Shown here in pieces: positions 24,829 to 37,540 of a stretch of 64,000 nt of DNA. The notes under the pieces were generated by a model. That model made no database searches. It was not told the DNA's origin and was given only the letters and a program-made list of their open reading frames with translations. The DNA lies in assembly GCA_028554795.2 (NCBI GenBank), contig JAPYKE020000037.1:806001-870000 (forward strand), read 5' to 3'. The position numbers and the translations under genes were made by a program. The DNA is from Sinohyriopsis cumingii. Taxonomy: Eukaryota > Mollusca > Bivalvia > Unionida > Unionidae. The number at the start of each line of letters is the position of its first letter. Positions within the stretch are counted from its first letter, which is position 1.

Positions 24829-27059
24829 AAAGTGAATGGGGTGTTTTCACAATCAACTTACCAATAGATTTTCTTTTGCATGAAATCCCAAGTACAAAAG
24901 ATGCATAATTTCAATACATGCCCTCAAACAATACAGCACACAGTGTTAGGAATCAGAAAATATATGTGTAAGTGATCATCAGTTTCTGCAAACCAATCCG
25001 TGATCAAATCAATTGTCAATTGATATGCATACAAGATTTTTTCCCAAAACATGGGGTACTTTTACCATCCTGAGTTCATACTTTTTTCTAAAATACCCTA
25101 AAGTGTGAAAGATGGGAAATTTCTTAACTCATTAATCCCTGGCACTACTCTCTACTTCTGAGTTCTATAACATCAAGGTCATTTAAGACACACCAAAGTG
25201 GGTGGTATTATAGAAAGTAGACAGATTTAACTCTAAAATGATACCAAATAATCTGGACTTTCAGTTTGCATTACAAACTACAGGGGCAAAAAAAAAAACT
25301 GTTTTGAGACCTGATATTTTACACCAAAAATTTCTCCATTGATGGAGCTGGATTTTTGTCCGGATTTTAGACTTTTTGGCCTGAGATTGAAGGCAGACTA
25401 ATATAAACTGCACACAGACAGGTTTTTGCAGAAAGTAGCATAAATTGGAGTTTTGGAGTAAAAGGTAGCCAGAACCAGAAAATGATGGGTCCAATATGCA
25501 AAAAAACCCACCCCCAAAAACACCCCCCCCCCCCCATTCTACTTCTACCCTTCGGCACATGCATGAGAGAAATAGCCAATGAAAAACAATCTTATAACTC
25601 AACCAGGCATCAGGCTAAACAAAAATCTCTTGTATGATGATGTATTAGGGATGTATTCAGAAGTAGCAGACAAAATGTGTTTCCTACTCTTATTTGAGGC
25701 AAAATTTCCACTGGGGTTAATGAAGTCCAAAAGATGGGCTATTTTTTAAATACCCTAAAGTCCAGAAGACTGGGAAAAGTACAAAACAGAATTCAACCCA
25801 AAACTAATCACAGCAATTTTAACTAATTTATTTCCCATTTTACCACAAGTAACTAATGCTTGACCCATATTATCTCCTATTATTCTAGTGCTGTATTTAA
25901 TTTAAGTGTTGCCGAGTTCCTATACATGTGCCTTTTGGCTAAATTAGAAATAGTGATCACTGTTGGTAGTGGTTATTCTTGCATAGACAAAATTTTACTT
26001 CAGCATCATATCAGCTTTTTGTCTGTTTTAAAAATGTTAAAATTTGATAAAAACATGATTGTTATAACTTAAACATTTGAAAAACCAACAAAGAAACAAT
26101 CAACCTAGCATCAAAACAGAATCCCTCCTCCTCAGTACCATTTTGTGAATTCAACTACAATGAAAATATAAGTTTCTACCAAATGATTAAAATTAGAACC
26201 CATCAAATTTTTTGCAACAGATCAGTTGTACTCCAGTTCCCCAAATGGTGCCTCAATTATGCTATTTTCTTCAAGATGTCTTTCCAAAGCGCTTTCTATC
26301 AAAATCTCTCAAATATTGCCTGCAACATTTCAAGTAAACAAACGTAAGCATTGCCTAGCAACAAGTTTCACCCATTTCATTCATACCTTGAAACATACTG
26401 CAATTATTGGTTACCATGACAACCACTGACTATTTCTTACCTTTAGATAGAGATCTCCACTACATTCCACACCTTGAAATTATTTTTAGACTCTAAGGAT
26501 GAAGTGCATATCTCTAACCTAGGTAAGTTTATGTGTAATTTCTACACAACAAGACTGATTTTTCACCAAGTTGTTTGTAATGTACAGAGCATTACACGCA
26601 AGCCTGCCAGATCATGAAATGCATGTTACAATAGGCCTGTCAAGGATCAACTGACACAAGTGCCTTTATTGTTGCCTTCAAAACACATTTTGTACCCTGT
26701 CAATTTTTATTTCATTTTGATCTGATTGTGTATTATTCAACTTTACATTGCACAGACCACAGAATGCTGTGTATATTTTTCTAATCAAACCTGATATTCA
26801 GATTCAACAGTAGGATAAAAAACAAAATATGCATAATAATTCAAGGAACGTTCTTGACTAACTCCAGTTTAAAAAAAAAGGATTTCTGCATAATAATTCC
26901 TGTTTAGGGGCTGGTCTGACGGTAATTTTTGTCCGTTGTTTTTACCTTAAATGTATTGTTTTCTTCAGGTTTTTGTTTCTTTGTAAAAAAAAATCAAATT
27001 TTTGCAAGTAATATGTAATTATTGATCAATAATCCTGAAAATCATAATTAACTAATGCA
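24829..27059. other. Intron, AT-rich, no supported exon
   Basis: Frames at 25261-25602 and 25860-26072 lack splice context and domains. There is a C-rich tract of 13 bases at about 25523. Confidence 0.4.
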
Positions 27060-28450
27060 GAAACAGTAATCACTATCCCCATCAATCCCAATTATCTAAT
27101 ATACCAATAATGATTACTAATCCCATCAACCCTAATTATGAAATATACAAATAGTGATCACTAATCTGTCCCATTATTATGTAATATACAAATAGTGATT
27201 ACCAATCACATCAACCCGAATCATGTAATTCACAAATAGTGACTAACAATGCCATCAACCTTATTTATATAATCCACAAATAGTGATTACCAATGATCAT
27301 CAACCCTAATTATGTTATACACAAATAGTGATTACCAATGATCATCAACCCTAATTATGTAATACACAAATAGTGATTACCAATCACATCAACCAGAATC
27401 ATGTAATTCACAAATAGTGACTAACAATGCCATCAACCTTATTTATATAATCCACAAATAGTGATTACCAATGATCATCAACCATAATTATGTAATATAT
27501 TATGTAATGTACAAATAGTGATTACCAATGATCATCAACCCTAATTATGTAATACACAAATAGTGATTACCAATGATCATCAGCCCTAATTATGCAATAT
27601 ACAAATAGTGATTACCAATGATCATCACCCCTAATTATGTAATATATTATGTAATATACAAATAGTGATTACCAATGATCATCAACCCTAATTATGTAAT
27701 ACACAAATAGTGATTACCAATGATCATCAACCCTAATTATGTAATATACAAATAGTGATTACCAATGATCATCAACCCTAATTATGTATTACACAAATAG
27801 TGATTACCAATGATCATCAACCCTAATTATGCAATATACAAATAGTGATTACCAGTGATCATCAACCCTAATTATGTAATTCACAAATAGTGATTGCCAA
27901 TCACGTCAACCCTAATTATGTAATTCATAAATAGTGATTACCAATCACATCAACCCTAATTATATAATCCAGAAATAGTTATTACAATCCCATCAACCCC
28001 AATCATGTAATTTACAAATAGTGATTACCAAAGCCATTAACCTTAATTATGTAATCTATCAATAGTGATTACAATCCCAACAGGGGCCTCGAGTGGTCAA
28101 CAGTGCTCTCCGCTACGGATCACTGCCATCTCACCTCTGTCTGCGTGAGTTCGAGTCTCATATTCGGCCAATGTGGTTATGTGAGAAAGCTTGCCAGTAG
28201 CTTCTTGTGGGTTGGTGGTTCTTTCCGGGGCTTTTCCTGGGTTCTTACTCCACCATTAATATTGGATGCCATGTATAGCCTACCACGTGGTCAAAATGGC
28301 ATTAAACCCCACAACAACAACATCAACAACCCTAGTTATGCCATTCACAAATAGTGACTACAATCCGATCAACCCAAATTACAGTATGTAATCCACAAAT
28401 AGTGATTAACAATCCCATCAATCCTAATTATGTAATCCATAAATACCATT
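27060..28450. repeat. 45-bp satellite array interrupted by a SINE
   Basis: The unit is aattatgtaatacacaaata, gtgattaccaatgatcatca, accct (45 bp). The central copies (about 27280-27900) are nearly identical and the edges are diverged. The array resumes after the SINE at 28083-28322, so the SINE landed in an existing array. Confidence 0.92.
28083..28322 (+). mobile_element. SINE family B nested in the 45-bp array
   Basis: The head 'ggggcctcgagtggtcaac' has the B box 'gagttcgagtctc'. The body has 'ggttctttccggggcttttc' and 'tagcctaccacgtgg', with a (CAA)n tail. Flanks 'cccaaca' and 'tcaacaaccc' derive from the same satellite unit and fit a short target duplication. Confidence 0.9.
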
Positions 28451-28639
28451 CCCATCAATGCCGGTTATATAACAGAAAGTATGATCCTTTCTGAACTTTT
28501 CCGTTAGTGTAAAATTTCATGCAATGTGAAATGTTCTCCATTTCCCAACATTCTAACAATGAGGGTGTTTAATTTTCAATATTGTCATTTCTGCAAAGAC
28601 TCAAACTATGAGATGATTTAATATATTCCTTCTATTTAC

Positions 28640-28814
28640 CTGAAGCTAATTTTTCATTAGCCCTGTCCTGGTCATGAATGACACCAACATAACACAAAGC
28701 AAACATTTCCATATACACACCAACTGTATAATCTTGAAACAATTTATGTATATGTAGTGAACAAAATTTGTTTTTCCCACTTAAAAAGTACACCTCACTT
28801 CTCAAAAATGTGGA
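28640..28814 (-). CDS. Internal exon of the minus-strand gene
   Basis: The donor TTCAG|GTAAAT is clear. The acceptor chosen is 'aatattacag' before TCC ACA, giving 58 codons plus one base, entry phase 0 and exit phase 1. This fits both the exon at 36734-36786 (exit phase 0) and the large exon at 18244 (entry phase 1). The peptide is mostly hydrophobic and helical (VGVYMEMFALCYVGV, then HDQDRANEKLAS), resembling a helical-repeat pair rather than a membrane segment. The 5' edge is uncertain: other acceptors at 28732 or 28723 would shorten the exon and change entry phase. Confidence 0.5.
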
Positions 28815-30337
28815 CTGTAATATTCTTCTGGGTAACATATTTAAAAATCAAATGGTAGCCCACAGAGCTACAAAGGAATCAGGGAGCCAATCTTCAGTTC
28901 TGGACTTGTGGTATAATTTGGTTCCCATAGTAAACTGCACAACACTAAAAATTAAATAACTTTAAACTTCTGAGTGCTCATGATCATACCTATATTTATC
29001 AGTATAGATGTATCCTGGATGAAAGCTTCTGTATAGAGAAAAGGATATGAGCCACAGCATTTTCTGGATCTACATGTGTTTGAAACATGTGCTTTTAATT
29101 CCGCACCAAAGAGTTAGGTGCTAATTTCAGTAATGAGTGTTCCAAACTAAACACTGTTAAAGGACTGAAATTCCATCAAGAATACAATGTCTCTATCTTT
29201 TTTCAGTTATAATAGGATAAGCTCTCAAAAGATTCTTTTTGCTGAAATCTAACTTTCATTATTAACCAATCCTGGCCAGGCAAACCCATATATACTCTAG
29301 TAATCTTCACCCATTTCAGACTGTATTCCAATTTTCCATACAATTAGTATCATGTTTCCTTCTATCACACAGTAATGGCAATTTTAATATGAAACTGTCT
29401 GCATAAAGAATTTCCATTTTCCTTAAAATGGATAATATATACCTTTGTTTATACTTATTCTTTTCTGTGAAATACTAATCACAGTAATTGCATTTTGTAC
29501 ACTTCTAGAATGTGTCCTGAGAGCAGTGTATGGTCCATTGCAGTGTTGTGCCTTAAGTGAGCCCAAGGAACATTCTCCAGCCCCAAACAATCAGTGTCCC
29601 CTTAAATTTTGTGCATTTTGATATGAAGATCTAATACATACACTGTCCGGTTGACAATTCAACCAAGGTACAACACTGTCACTGGGCTAATGGAATTTAA
29701 CACCTGGCTGACCATCTCCAATATCTGGTAAGCATGGGTTCCAGACAAAAGATTTCACAGGCTCTAATTTTTAATCATGCAAAGCATACCTGTTGTTAAA
29801 AAATTCTTGAATATTTTTCAGAAGTCCTTACAGATGAGAAGTTGTCATTTTTAAAAACAAACAGTATGGTGGCATTGTATTTGTCATCTTGATCCAGTCA
29901 TATCTCTCATTCCTGTAAAAAAAATATAAAAAAATCAATATGCTGTTGCTAATATAATCCCACTCACCCACATTATATGCACCCACTCACACAAACATAG
30001 AAACTCCTCAAAACTGAAAACCCTTGGGACCAAATTTAATTTTCAGTTTTAGTTAACTGAGGATTTTGAAGATGTAAAAATATGTTTCGTAAGTGCTTAT
30101 TTGACTAGAAAGAAATCACATAGTTATTGACAATTTACCTTAAAAGCTGGCTCTTTTTATGGTGCAAAGACTTTTGAATAGCCTAGTGTCAGCCCTAATT
30201 TGTGACAGTGTGCATGTCCTTGCATGCCCCTGGAACATAGTCTCAATGATAAACCTACTACATTATTTCCTAACTGTAAATAATATGACCCTGGATGTGT
30301 CAGGACTTTAGCAACTAAATTACATTTCCAAGTTTCT
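28815..30337. other. Intron, AT-rich
   Basis: A possible mini-exon at 29832-29912 on the minus strand has good splice sites but incompatible phases (see rejected). Nothing else is seen. Confidence 0.4.
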
Positions 30338-30560
30338 GTTCTTGTTGGTTTTTGGGGTTTATGCCATTTTTTGGCACAAGATATGATAAACATTGTTAGA
30401 AGAAGAACTCAAGAAAAGCCTGGAAAGAACCACTGACCCATGGGAAGCAACTGGCAGCTTTCTCACATACCCACATTGGCCAAGTCTGATACTTGAACCC
30501 ATGCAGAAAGAGGTGAGATTGCAGTGATCAGATTTAGACCACTTGGCAACCCAGGGACCC
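30338..30560 (-). mobile_element. SINE family B, diverged, minus orientation
   Basis: It reads from the tail 'ggtttttggggtttatgcca' through 'cctggaaagaaccactgacc', 'ctttctcacatacccacatt' and 'cttgaacccatgcagaaaga' to the head 'accacttggcaacccaggga'. Confidence 0.85.
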
Positions 30561-31735
30561 TCTAAGTTTTAAAACAAGGATTGCTTTTCTGAGTTTTTAA
30601 AATGAATAACTTAAATTTGTGATTCAAATTTGTTTTGGTTTTTATAAAAGAGAGGTTTTGGTTTAATGAAAATAAATTATGATATTAAAGAAAGAAATAT
30701 ACAAGACCCCACCTTCCACAAATTTTGATCTTCATTGAACTTGCCCTTGTGAAACATGAATTTAATCCAATACGACAAAATATCACAACAAAAGTAAAAT
30801 TATATGGTCAAATAAAGTACAGGATGATTTAAGGAAATCACATTTATTTTACAACATATTGCTTTCATTTTTACTGTTTTGTAGAAATGGAAGTAAAAAG
30901 ATCTGATTAGTATATAAATGGACAAAATTTCTCTTAAATTATAAGCATGCTAATAGTTTATCTTAATAATCTTTTTTTAGTTTAATTTTTTTGTATTCAT
31001 ATTCCTAGACTTCTTCCCTTTAGTAGCCATCATGGTACTGATGTGCCATTAAACCCTAACAGATCAATACATAAACCATCTGGGTTAAATCGTGTTAAGT
31101 TTAACATGAATATAAACTATTGTGTGTGCGTGCAGTTCCTAACATCTAGTATTTGCCAAAACATCATTTAAAGTGGAAAAGTAAAATCAAACACATAATA
31201 CATTGAAGACCAAAACAGATATTCATGTCAAAATACTTAATATGAGTAAGCAACAGCCAACAGCAGCTTCTTGAAAACATCTACAACCTACACATCACTA
31301 CAGAGCCAAATTTCTAAGAATCCAGGTGAGTCATGACATCACAGAACCTGTTCTAAAACACTTCCTACCTCTCTTGCCTTGACAGAGTACAGCTCCACTA
31401 CCAGGCACCAAATTACTGACATGTGATTCATGCTGTATGTAACCAGTCTACAGTTTGGAGTCTATTTTTGGATGATGAACTTGGTGCATGTGTGCTGGAA
31501 GAAACTCTTGATTTAAGAACCAGTACCACAAGCTAGTTCTGGAAAAAACAATAGTGGATGGGAAGGTGGTGGATGTGTTTGGGGAATGCTAAATTATTTT
31601 CAGTATTTGCCTGTATATTCTGCATAATGATATCCAAAATTAGATATAAGTCTTTTCTCACTATAATGCTGTTCAAGGAAGCAATAAAAAGTGTACCAGG
31701 CTATATTTAAGGTCACCATATAAAGTACTGGGGAA
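30561..31735. other. Intron, AT-rich
   Basis: No supported exon or array. Confidence 0.4.
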
Positions 31736-32540
31736 CATTATACATATAACATATAACATAATATAATGGGATGCAACTCCATACCGGAGTAAATTATACA
31801 TATAACATAATATAATGGGATGCAAATCCATGCAGGGGTAAATTATACATATAACATAATATAATGGGAAGCAACTCCATACTGGGGTAAATTATACATA
31901 TAATATAATGGGATGCAACTCCATACTGGGGTAAATTATACATATAACATATTATAATGGGATGCAACTCCATACTGGGGTAAATTATACATATAATATA
32001 ATGGGAAGCAACTCCATACTTGGGTAAATTATACATATAATATAATGGGATGCAACTCCATACAGGGGTAAATTATACATATAACATAATATAATGGGAA
32101 GCAACTCCATACTGGGGTAAATTATACATATAATATAATGGGATGTTACTCAACACTGAGGTAAATTACACATATAACATACTATAATGGGATGTTACTC
32201 AATACTGAGGTAAATTATACATATAACATACTATAATGGGATGCAACTCCATACTGGGGTAAATTATACATATAATATAATGGGATGCAACTCCATACTG
32301 GGGTAAATTATACATATAACATAATATAATGGGATGCAACTCCAAAACAGGGGTAAATTATACATATAACATACTATAACGGGATGCAACTCCAAACAGG
32401 GGTAAATTATACATATAACATAATATAACGGGATGCAACTCCATACAGGGGTAAATTATACATATAACATAATATAATGGGAAGCAACTCCATACTGGGG
32501 TAAATTATACATATAATATAATAGGATGCAACTCCACACC
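31736..32540. repeat. 44/49-bp satellite array, about 17 copies
   Basis: The unit is aatgggatgcaactccatac, tggggtaaattatacatata, followed by either 'acataatat' or a shorter 'atat'. The two unit lengths (49 and 44) alternate irregularly. The open frame on the minus strand is an artefact. Confidence 0.92.
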
Positions 32541-32888
32541 TGTCTTATAAATTTTGAATCTGCCACCAAGACAGCAACATTGGGTGTGCAGCAATCAGCA
32601 CTGTTTTCCATCAAGACTAACTAGACACCATATTAAGTTTTTTCATGAAGACTTGATACTAATATGACCATCAATTAAAGAGAACTAGTGACAGGATTTT
32701 CAATATATTCATTGTGACAGCAACTATATGAAGCAAGATCAGCTGCATTTCATCTAGGACCAACTAGAAATCCTAATTAATCTTCTGGTTAAAATTCTAT
32801 GTCAATATGTTTTTCCATGTTGGAGGAGTAGCAATAACAAGATATTCAAGATGGCTCCTATGTTGGCCATATGGGATGTCACATTATC

Positions 32889-33218
32889 ACCATTTTTATC
32901 ACCGCTCCGGTGGCCTACTGGTCTGCCTTGGATGCGGGAGGTCGTGGGTTCGATCCCCAGTCGAGTCATACCATAGATTTACAAAAATGGTACAGTTGCC
33001 TCGCTTGGCGCTCAACATTAAGAGGTTAGTGTTAGGACTGATCGGCCTGGTGTAAGGATAATGTGACTGGGTGGGACATCATGCTACATGTCTGCAGCAT
33101 GATGCCCCAGTGCTAGACATGACTACAAACTGCTACACTGCAGACATCGTAGCGACATGACTGAAACATTGTTAAAGCTAAGTAAAAAATCCAAATCACA
33201 CACACACCATTTTTATCA
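32889..33218 (+). mobile_element. SINE family A, full length, with 13-bp target duplication
   Basis: The insert 32902-33205 is flanked by ACCATTTTTATCA at 32889-32901 and 33206-33218. The head has TGGCCTACTGG and GGTTCGATCC (good A and B boxes), and the tail is (CA)n. It is among the least diverged copies, so this is a young insertion. Confidence 0.95.
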
Positions 33219-34136
33219 ACAAAATAAAATCACAAGATATCTTATAGTTAACGCCCAATGCTGACACAACTTTCCATTTACAAGCAGTAGCAATAAGATT
33301 TTCAACATGGCTGCTGTAGTGACCATATTGGATAATAGATCAGTAAAGATTTACTGAAGACAGCTAGACACCACAGAAAGTATTCCAGTGAAAACCCTAT
33401 GCTGATATACTTTCCATGCAGGAGAAGTAACAATAAAAAGATTTGCAAACATTATGTTCCATTCAGCTGCAGTAGCAATGAGATTCCTAAGATGGCCATT
33501 GTAGAAGCCATAATGTATGTCTGGCAGCATCATTTTCATTTAAGACCAACTTGATGCCACAAGAAGGTTTTCTGTTGAAAATGCCATGCTGGTGCAACAG
33601 CCATAATAAAGTTTCAAAAGGGGTGTTGTGGTGGTCATTTTGGACATCAGACTGACACCACTTTCATTTAGTACCAACTGGACATCATAAAAAGTCTTTT
33701 AATGATGACAATCCATTTGATATGATCATCCATTCAGAATGAGTACTGATGGAAAAAATTTCAAGGTGGCTGCGGTGTAGGCCATATTCCAAGTACAGTT
33801 GTTAATCATTTTCATCAAAGATCAACAAGACATCACAAGAAGTCTTCTGATGAAACACCACGTCAAAATGACTCTCCATTCAGGAGAAGCTAGAACAAGA
33901 TTTTCTAATATGGCTGCCACAGTGGACATAGTCAACATCATGATACCCTCATGCTGATATGACCATTCATTCAGGAGAAGTAGCAATAACAAGATTTTCA
34001 AGATGGCTATATTGGATGTCCCAGCGGAGCCATTTTCACTTAGGACTAAAGCAGTTATTGTAAGAAATCTGGTTAAAACCCCAATCCAGTATGACTTTCT
34101 GTTAAGGAGAACTAGCTGTAACAAGATTTTAAAGCA

Positions 34137-34325
34137 GCCTGGCTTGGTGGCTGAATTAGAGATCAGATCAGCCTGGCTTGGTGGTTGTATTAGAGAATTA
34201 GCTGTAACAAGATTTTGAAGCAGGCTGGCTTGGTGGCTGTATTAGAGATCAGATCAACCTGGCTTGGTGGCTGTATTAGAGATCAGATCAACCTGGCTTG
34301 GTGGCTGTATTAGATCAGATCAGCA
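34137..34325. repeat. 34-bp tandem repeat inside family F, about 4-5 copies
   Basis: 'gcctggcttggtggctg' followed by 'attagagatcagatca' repeats at 34-bp spacing, with one copy interrupted by family F sequence. It is a secondary expansion inside the older repeat. Confidence 0.85.
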
Positions 34326-34904
34326 TCATTGTCAATCAGAAGCAACTAGACATTGTAAGAGGTATTTTTGAAAAACCCATGTTGATATGATCATCCATAA
34401 GCAGTGATATCAGAATATTCATGAAAGCTGCTGCTGCAGCCATAACTGATGTCTAAGTAGGCCCATATTCATTTAAGAACAAACTAGACATTGGGATAAG
34501 TGTAAGAGTGTGTGTGTGTGTGTGTGTTTTTTTCCTGGCAATCCTCCAAATAGTATTTTTTTAGGATGAGTAGCAATAACAAACTTGTGCTAATGGATTC
34601 AAAACAGGCTAGAAAAGAAGTATAATATAAAAATGTATTTTTATTAATTTAAGTTAAACATATAAATAAAAACAGTTCTTTCAGAATAAAGAACATTTTT
34701 GGCACTCGCCTCTACAATGAAGGATTGAGTATTTTTTTTAAATTTAAGACAACTGTGTTGCAGATTCATTTTGTTGCATTCTTGAAAATAAAAGTCTTTT
34801 AGAAAAATGTTTTCCTGTTACACCTCTCCCGCAATAACTCGTATATAATGGGGTCCAGAAACAAAGACGGCACTATAAGCAAGGATACAAGTTACCAAGG
34901 GACC

Positions 34905-35240
34905 TCACTTAAAATCAAGGTCTTTGCATGCTACAGAATCAACCAGCACAGCTTCAAATGGGACAAATTAAAAGTCACTGCTGAAAAGGTCTTGATGTGC
35001 CACAGAACATAACCAACACAGTTTCAAACTGGACCAGTTTACCAATGACTAAAAACCAGCAGTTTCAAATGGGACAAGCTATAGATGACCAATGAGAGGA
35101 TGACTGTGTGAGTCAGCCAGCACAGTTTCAAATGAAACCAATTAGAAAATGACTGACAACCTGCACAGCTTCAAATGGGACCAATTATAATGACTGACAA
35201 AATGGTCTTTCAATTATAATGACTGACAAAATGGTCTTTG
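34905..35240. repeat. Degenerate tandem repeat of about 60 bp
   Basis: 'cacagtttcaaatgggacca' and 'atgactgacaa' recur with 50-70-bp spacing. A 37-bp exact duplication ('caattataatgactgacaaa') lies at the end. Confidence 0.7.
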
Positions 35241-35657
35241 TGGAAAAAATTGTCTGGGCCACGTTGAATGCTACTGCATATTTGTCCCCGGCCGAGTAGA
35301 CAAAGAATCACAGCTGAATGCATTTTCTAACCATAACAATTGCTGAAGTTCAACACTGCTTAGCATCAAACTTGCATTCTTTCTAAATAACTTCTGCCTC
35401 ATTACAAACATAATGCAAAAAAAAGACCGGTTCTTTTGGTACAGGGACATGATATAAGCTTGATACTACAATGAATAAATATTACGAATATCCTGTGTTG
35501 CCGTCTTACACTTGACCCTCACTGTCTTAATGATGTTTGCATTTACGGTGATACAGCAGAACCTGTCTTGAAAGACCACCTCTTTTGCCCAAAAAGTTAT
35601 GGTCTCTCAAAACAGGTGATCTCTCATAACAGGTCACCATGCTATATAGTGAATAAA

Positions 35658-36006
35658 TTTGTGCACTGAGAGTGTGTGTATGTGATTTGGATTTTTAACG
35701 TAGCTTTTAACAATTTTTCTGTCATATCGCTACAATGTCTGCAGTGTGGCAGTTTATAGTGATGTCTAACACTGGGGCATCATGCCGCAGACATGTGGCA
35801 TTATGTCCCACCCAGTCACATTATCCTGACACCAGGCTGACCAGTCCTAACCCTAACCTCTTAATGCTGAGTGCCAAGCGAGGCAGCTGTTAGTACCATT
35901 ATTCTAAGTCTTTGGTATGACTCGGCTGGTGATCAAACCCACGACCTCCCGCATTCTAAGCGGACGCTCTAACCACTAGGCTACCAGAGCGGTTTGTGCA
36001 CTGAGA
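35658..36006 (-). mobile_element. SINE family A, full length, with 14-bp target duplication
   Basis: The insert 35672-35992 is in minus orientation and flanked by TTTGTGCACTGAGA at 35658-35671 and 35993-36006. All family landmarks are present. It lies in an intron of the minus-strand gene, in the same transcriptional sense. Confidence 0.95.
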
Positions 36007-36733
36007 ATGTGGTCTCTCAAGACAAGTGGTATCATACAGAAGTGGTCTTTCAAGACAGGTTTTACTGTACTTTTCATTAATTTAGGAATCATTCTGATGT
36101 GGATATAGATTACCTTTCAATAAGCTATCACATCTTTAATATAACTCAAGAGCAAAGACACGAAAAATGTGCTTTTCATCCAGTCAATCAATGTTACAGT
36201 TGCTGCAGTCAAGACAGCTGTAGTGATGATACATAGTCATGCCAAAGGGAAGATGTCAGCAGCTATTTCTATAAGCATGTAAATACTTTTCACAAGAAAA
36301 ATGTTGCCAATTTAGACAGGAAATCAGTATTTTAAGTGTCTTAGCCAATTCCCACCAACTTTCACACAATGTATACAGCTGTAATCTACATGTGTTTACG
36401 AAGCATACAGTGTCAGAACAGCCAAAAGGTCAACATCTAGATAGGGTAATGACCTAGAAATGTTTTTGTTCTTTTGGGCACTTGGTAATCTTTCTGTTTT
36501 TAGGCAATCAGCAATTTTCCTGTTTATGGTACTCATGTGTAGCTCACTAGAATTATGGTTTAACAAATATGGATCATTCAGTTGAAAGTTGATGGAAATT
36601 GGGATGGTTGGAATTCATCTTTCAAATGCAAAATAATGACATTTGTCTTCTGAAAAGAAACTGAATACCTATATAAATATATGCTGGTGTCTTTACCTTG
36701 GTGTGACAGTGTATTAATAAGGCAAGTCTTTAC
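36007..36733. other. Intron with duplicated splice-donor block
   Basis: A roughly 37-bp segment 'gtctttaccttgg' ... 'attaataa' at 36690-36720 duplicates the donor end of the next exon upstream (36725-36758). Confidence 0.5.
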
Positions 36734-36786
36734 CTTGGAATGACAGTGCATTAATAACGACACACAGTCCTGAAAATACTGGTGAC
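36734..36786 (-). CDS. Short internal exon of the minus-strand gene
   Basis: 53 nt between the acceptor 'atgcttgccacag' and a consensus donor CCAAG|GTAAAG. It encodes HQYFQDCVSLLMHCHSK after a split glycine codon. Entry phase 1 matches the exit of the exon ending at 37237, and exit phase 0 fits 28814. The acceptor has a weak pyrimidine tract. Confidence 0.5.
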
Positions 36787-37236
36787 CTGTGGCAAGCATA
36801 ACAATGTCTGACTAGACAAAAATACAAAGTTGACATTCACTTAACTTCTCCCACATCTAACTCGTAAAGAAATGTGATAGCTCACTGAAAAGTAAACTTA
36901 AGATACCAGGAATACTAAAAGGTTTTAGTGTAAATGTGAACATCACTAAGAAGTCAAGAGCTACTGGTGTAACTAATATCCCAAGTTACTAACCTTGTAC
37001 CAATTTACATGTTATAGAAGCCATGTTTTAGAGCATACTATTTTCATTCTTTTTACCCAGTTTAATATCAAGCTTGCATCAGACACCCACACTTCTTTAG
37101 TAAGCAGTGTATTGGAGAAGTGTACTTTGTTGAGCATAATGAGGACAGGGACAAGTAACTCTTGCAACTTATTTGTCACAGGGCAGAGTGCTAGGGCAAT
37201 TTTTTTTCTGTAGCCATGAAAATGTTACGATCATAC

Positions 37237-37331
37237 CTCTTTGAACAGTCACCTTTATAAAGAAGTCAATTGGTCTCAACAACCCACCTCCCTCTTTAAT
37301 AAAAATCATGTACATAACAGTCACCAGCTTT
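37237..37331 (-). CDS. Internal exon of the minus-strand gene (5' edge uncertain)
   Basis: The donor is CAAAGAG|GTATGA. Two nearby acceptors are possible: 'ttctgacaccag' before 37331 (entry phase 2) or an AAG at 37328-37330 starting at 37327 (entry phase 0). The second joins in frame to the candidate exon at 39952-40019. The peptide KLVTVMYMIFIKEGGGLL then RPIDFFIKVTVQR is helical and hydrophobic. Exit phase 1 matches 36786. Confidence 0.5.
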
Positions 37332-37480
37332 CTGGTGTCAGAAGCCAGGTGTTTCCAAACCAATGATTTTTCACTGCTTTAATTGGTCAGTGGTGATAGC
37401 ATCCTTTCTTCGTAAGCTAATGAGGTCAATATGTGTAATTATAACATGAGGCAGCGTAAGAAAAGGCTCAAAACAATTTT

Positions 37481-37540
37481 TGTGTTTGTGTGATTTGCAT
37501 TTTTAATGTAGTTTTACAAAAATTTTAGTCATATGGCTCC
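37481..37540 (-). mobile_element. SINE family A, 3'-end fragment
   Basis: 'tgtgtttgtgtgatttgcat' followed by 'ttttaatgtagtttta' and 'ttttagtcatatggct' matches only the tail end of family A. Confidence 0.65.

Larger units (their letters stand above)
32560..34620. repeat. Degenerate 145-150-bp tandem repeat, family F, copy 2
   Basis: It has the same phrase order as 21590-22530 ('catcacaagaagtctt', 'aggagaagtagcaataacaa', 'gattttcaagatggct'), with about twelve diverged units. A family A SINE interrupts it. The terminal unit ('ttaggatgagtagcaataac', 'aacttgtgctaatgga') matches the ends of the copies at 22530 and 39310. Confidence 0.8.

Noticed and set aside
25261-25602. Two overlapping minus-strand ORFs of 113 and 70 codons
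   Set aside because: They overlap in different frames around homopolymer runs, with no domains or splice context.
29832-29912. Minus-strand mini-exon with a good acceptor (atttttttacag) and GTAAGG donor, 26 codons
   Set aside because: Its phases (2 in, 2 out) cannot join the neighbouring exons at 36734 and 28814 without further unseen exons.
35170-35340. Minus-strand open stretch reading VYSAGDKYAVAFNVAQ
   Set aside because: No donor follows it, and the right part overlaps a degenerate tandem repeat. Likely chance.
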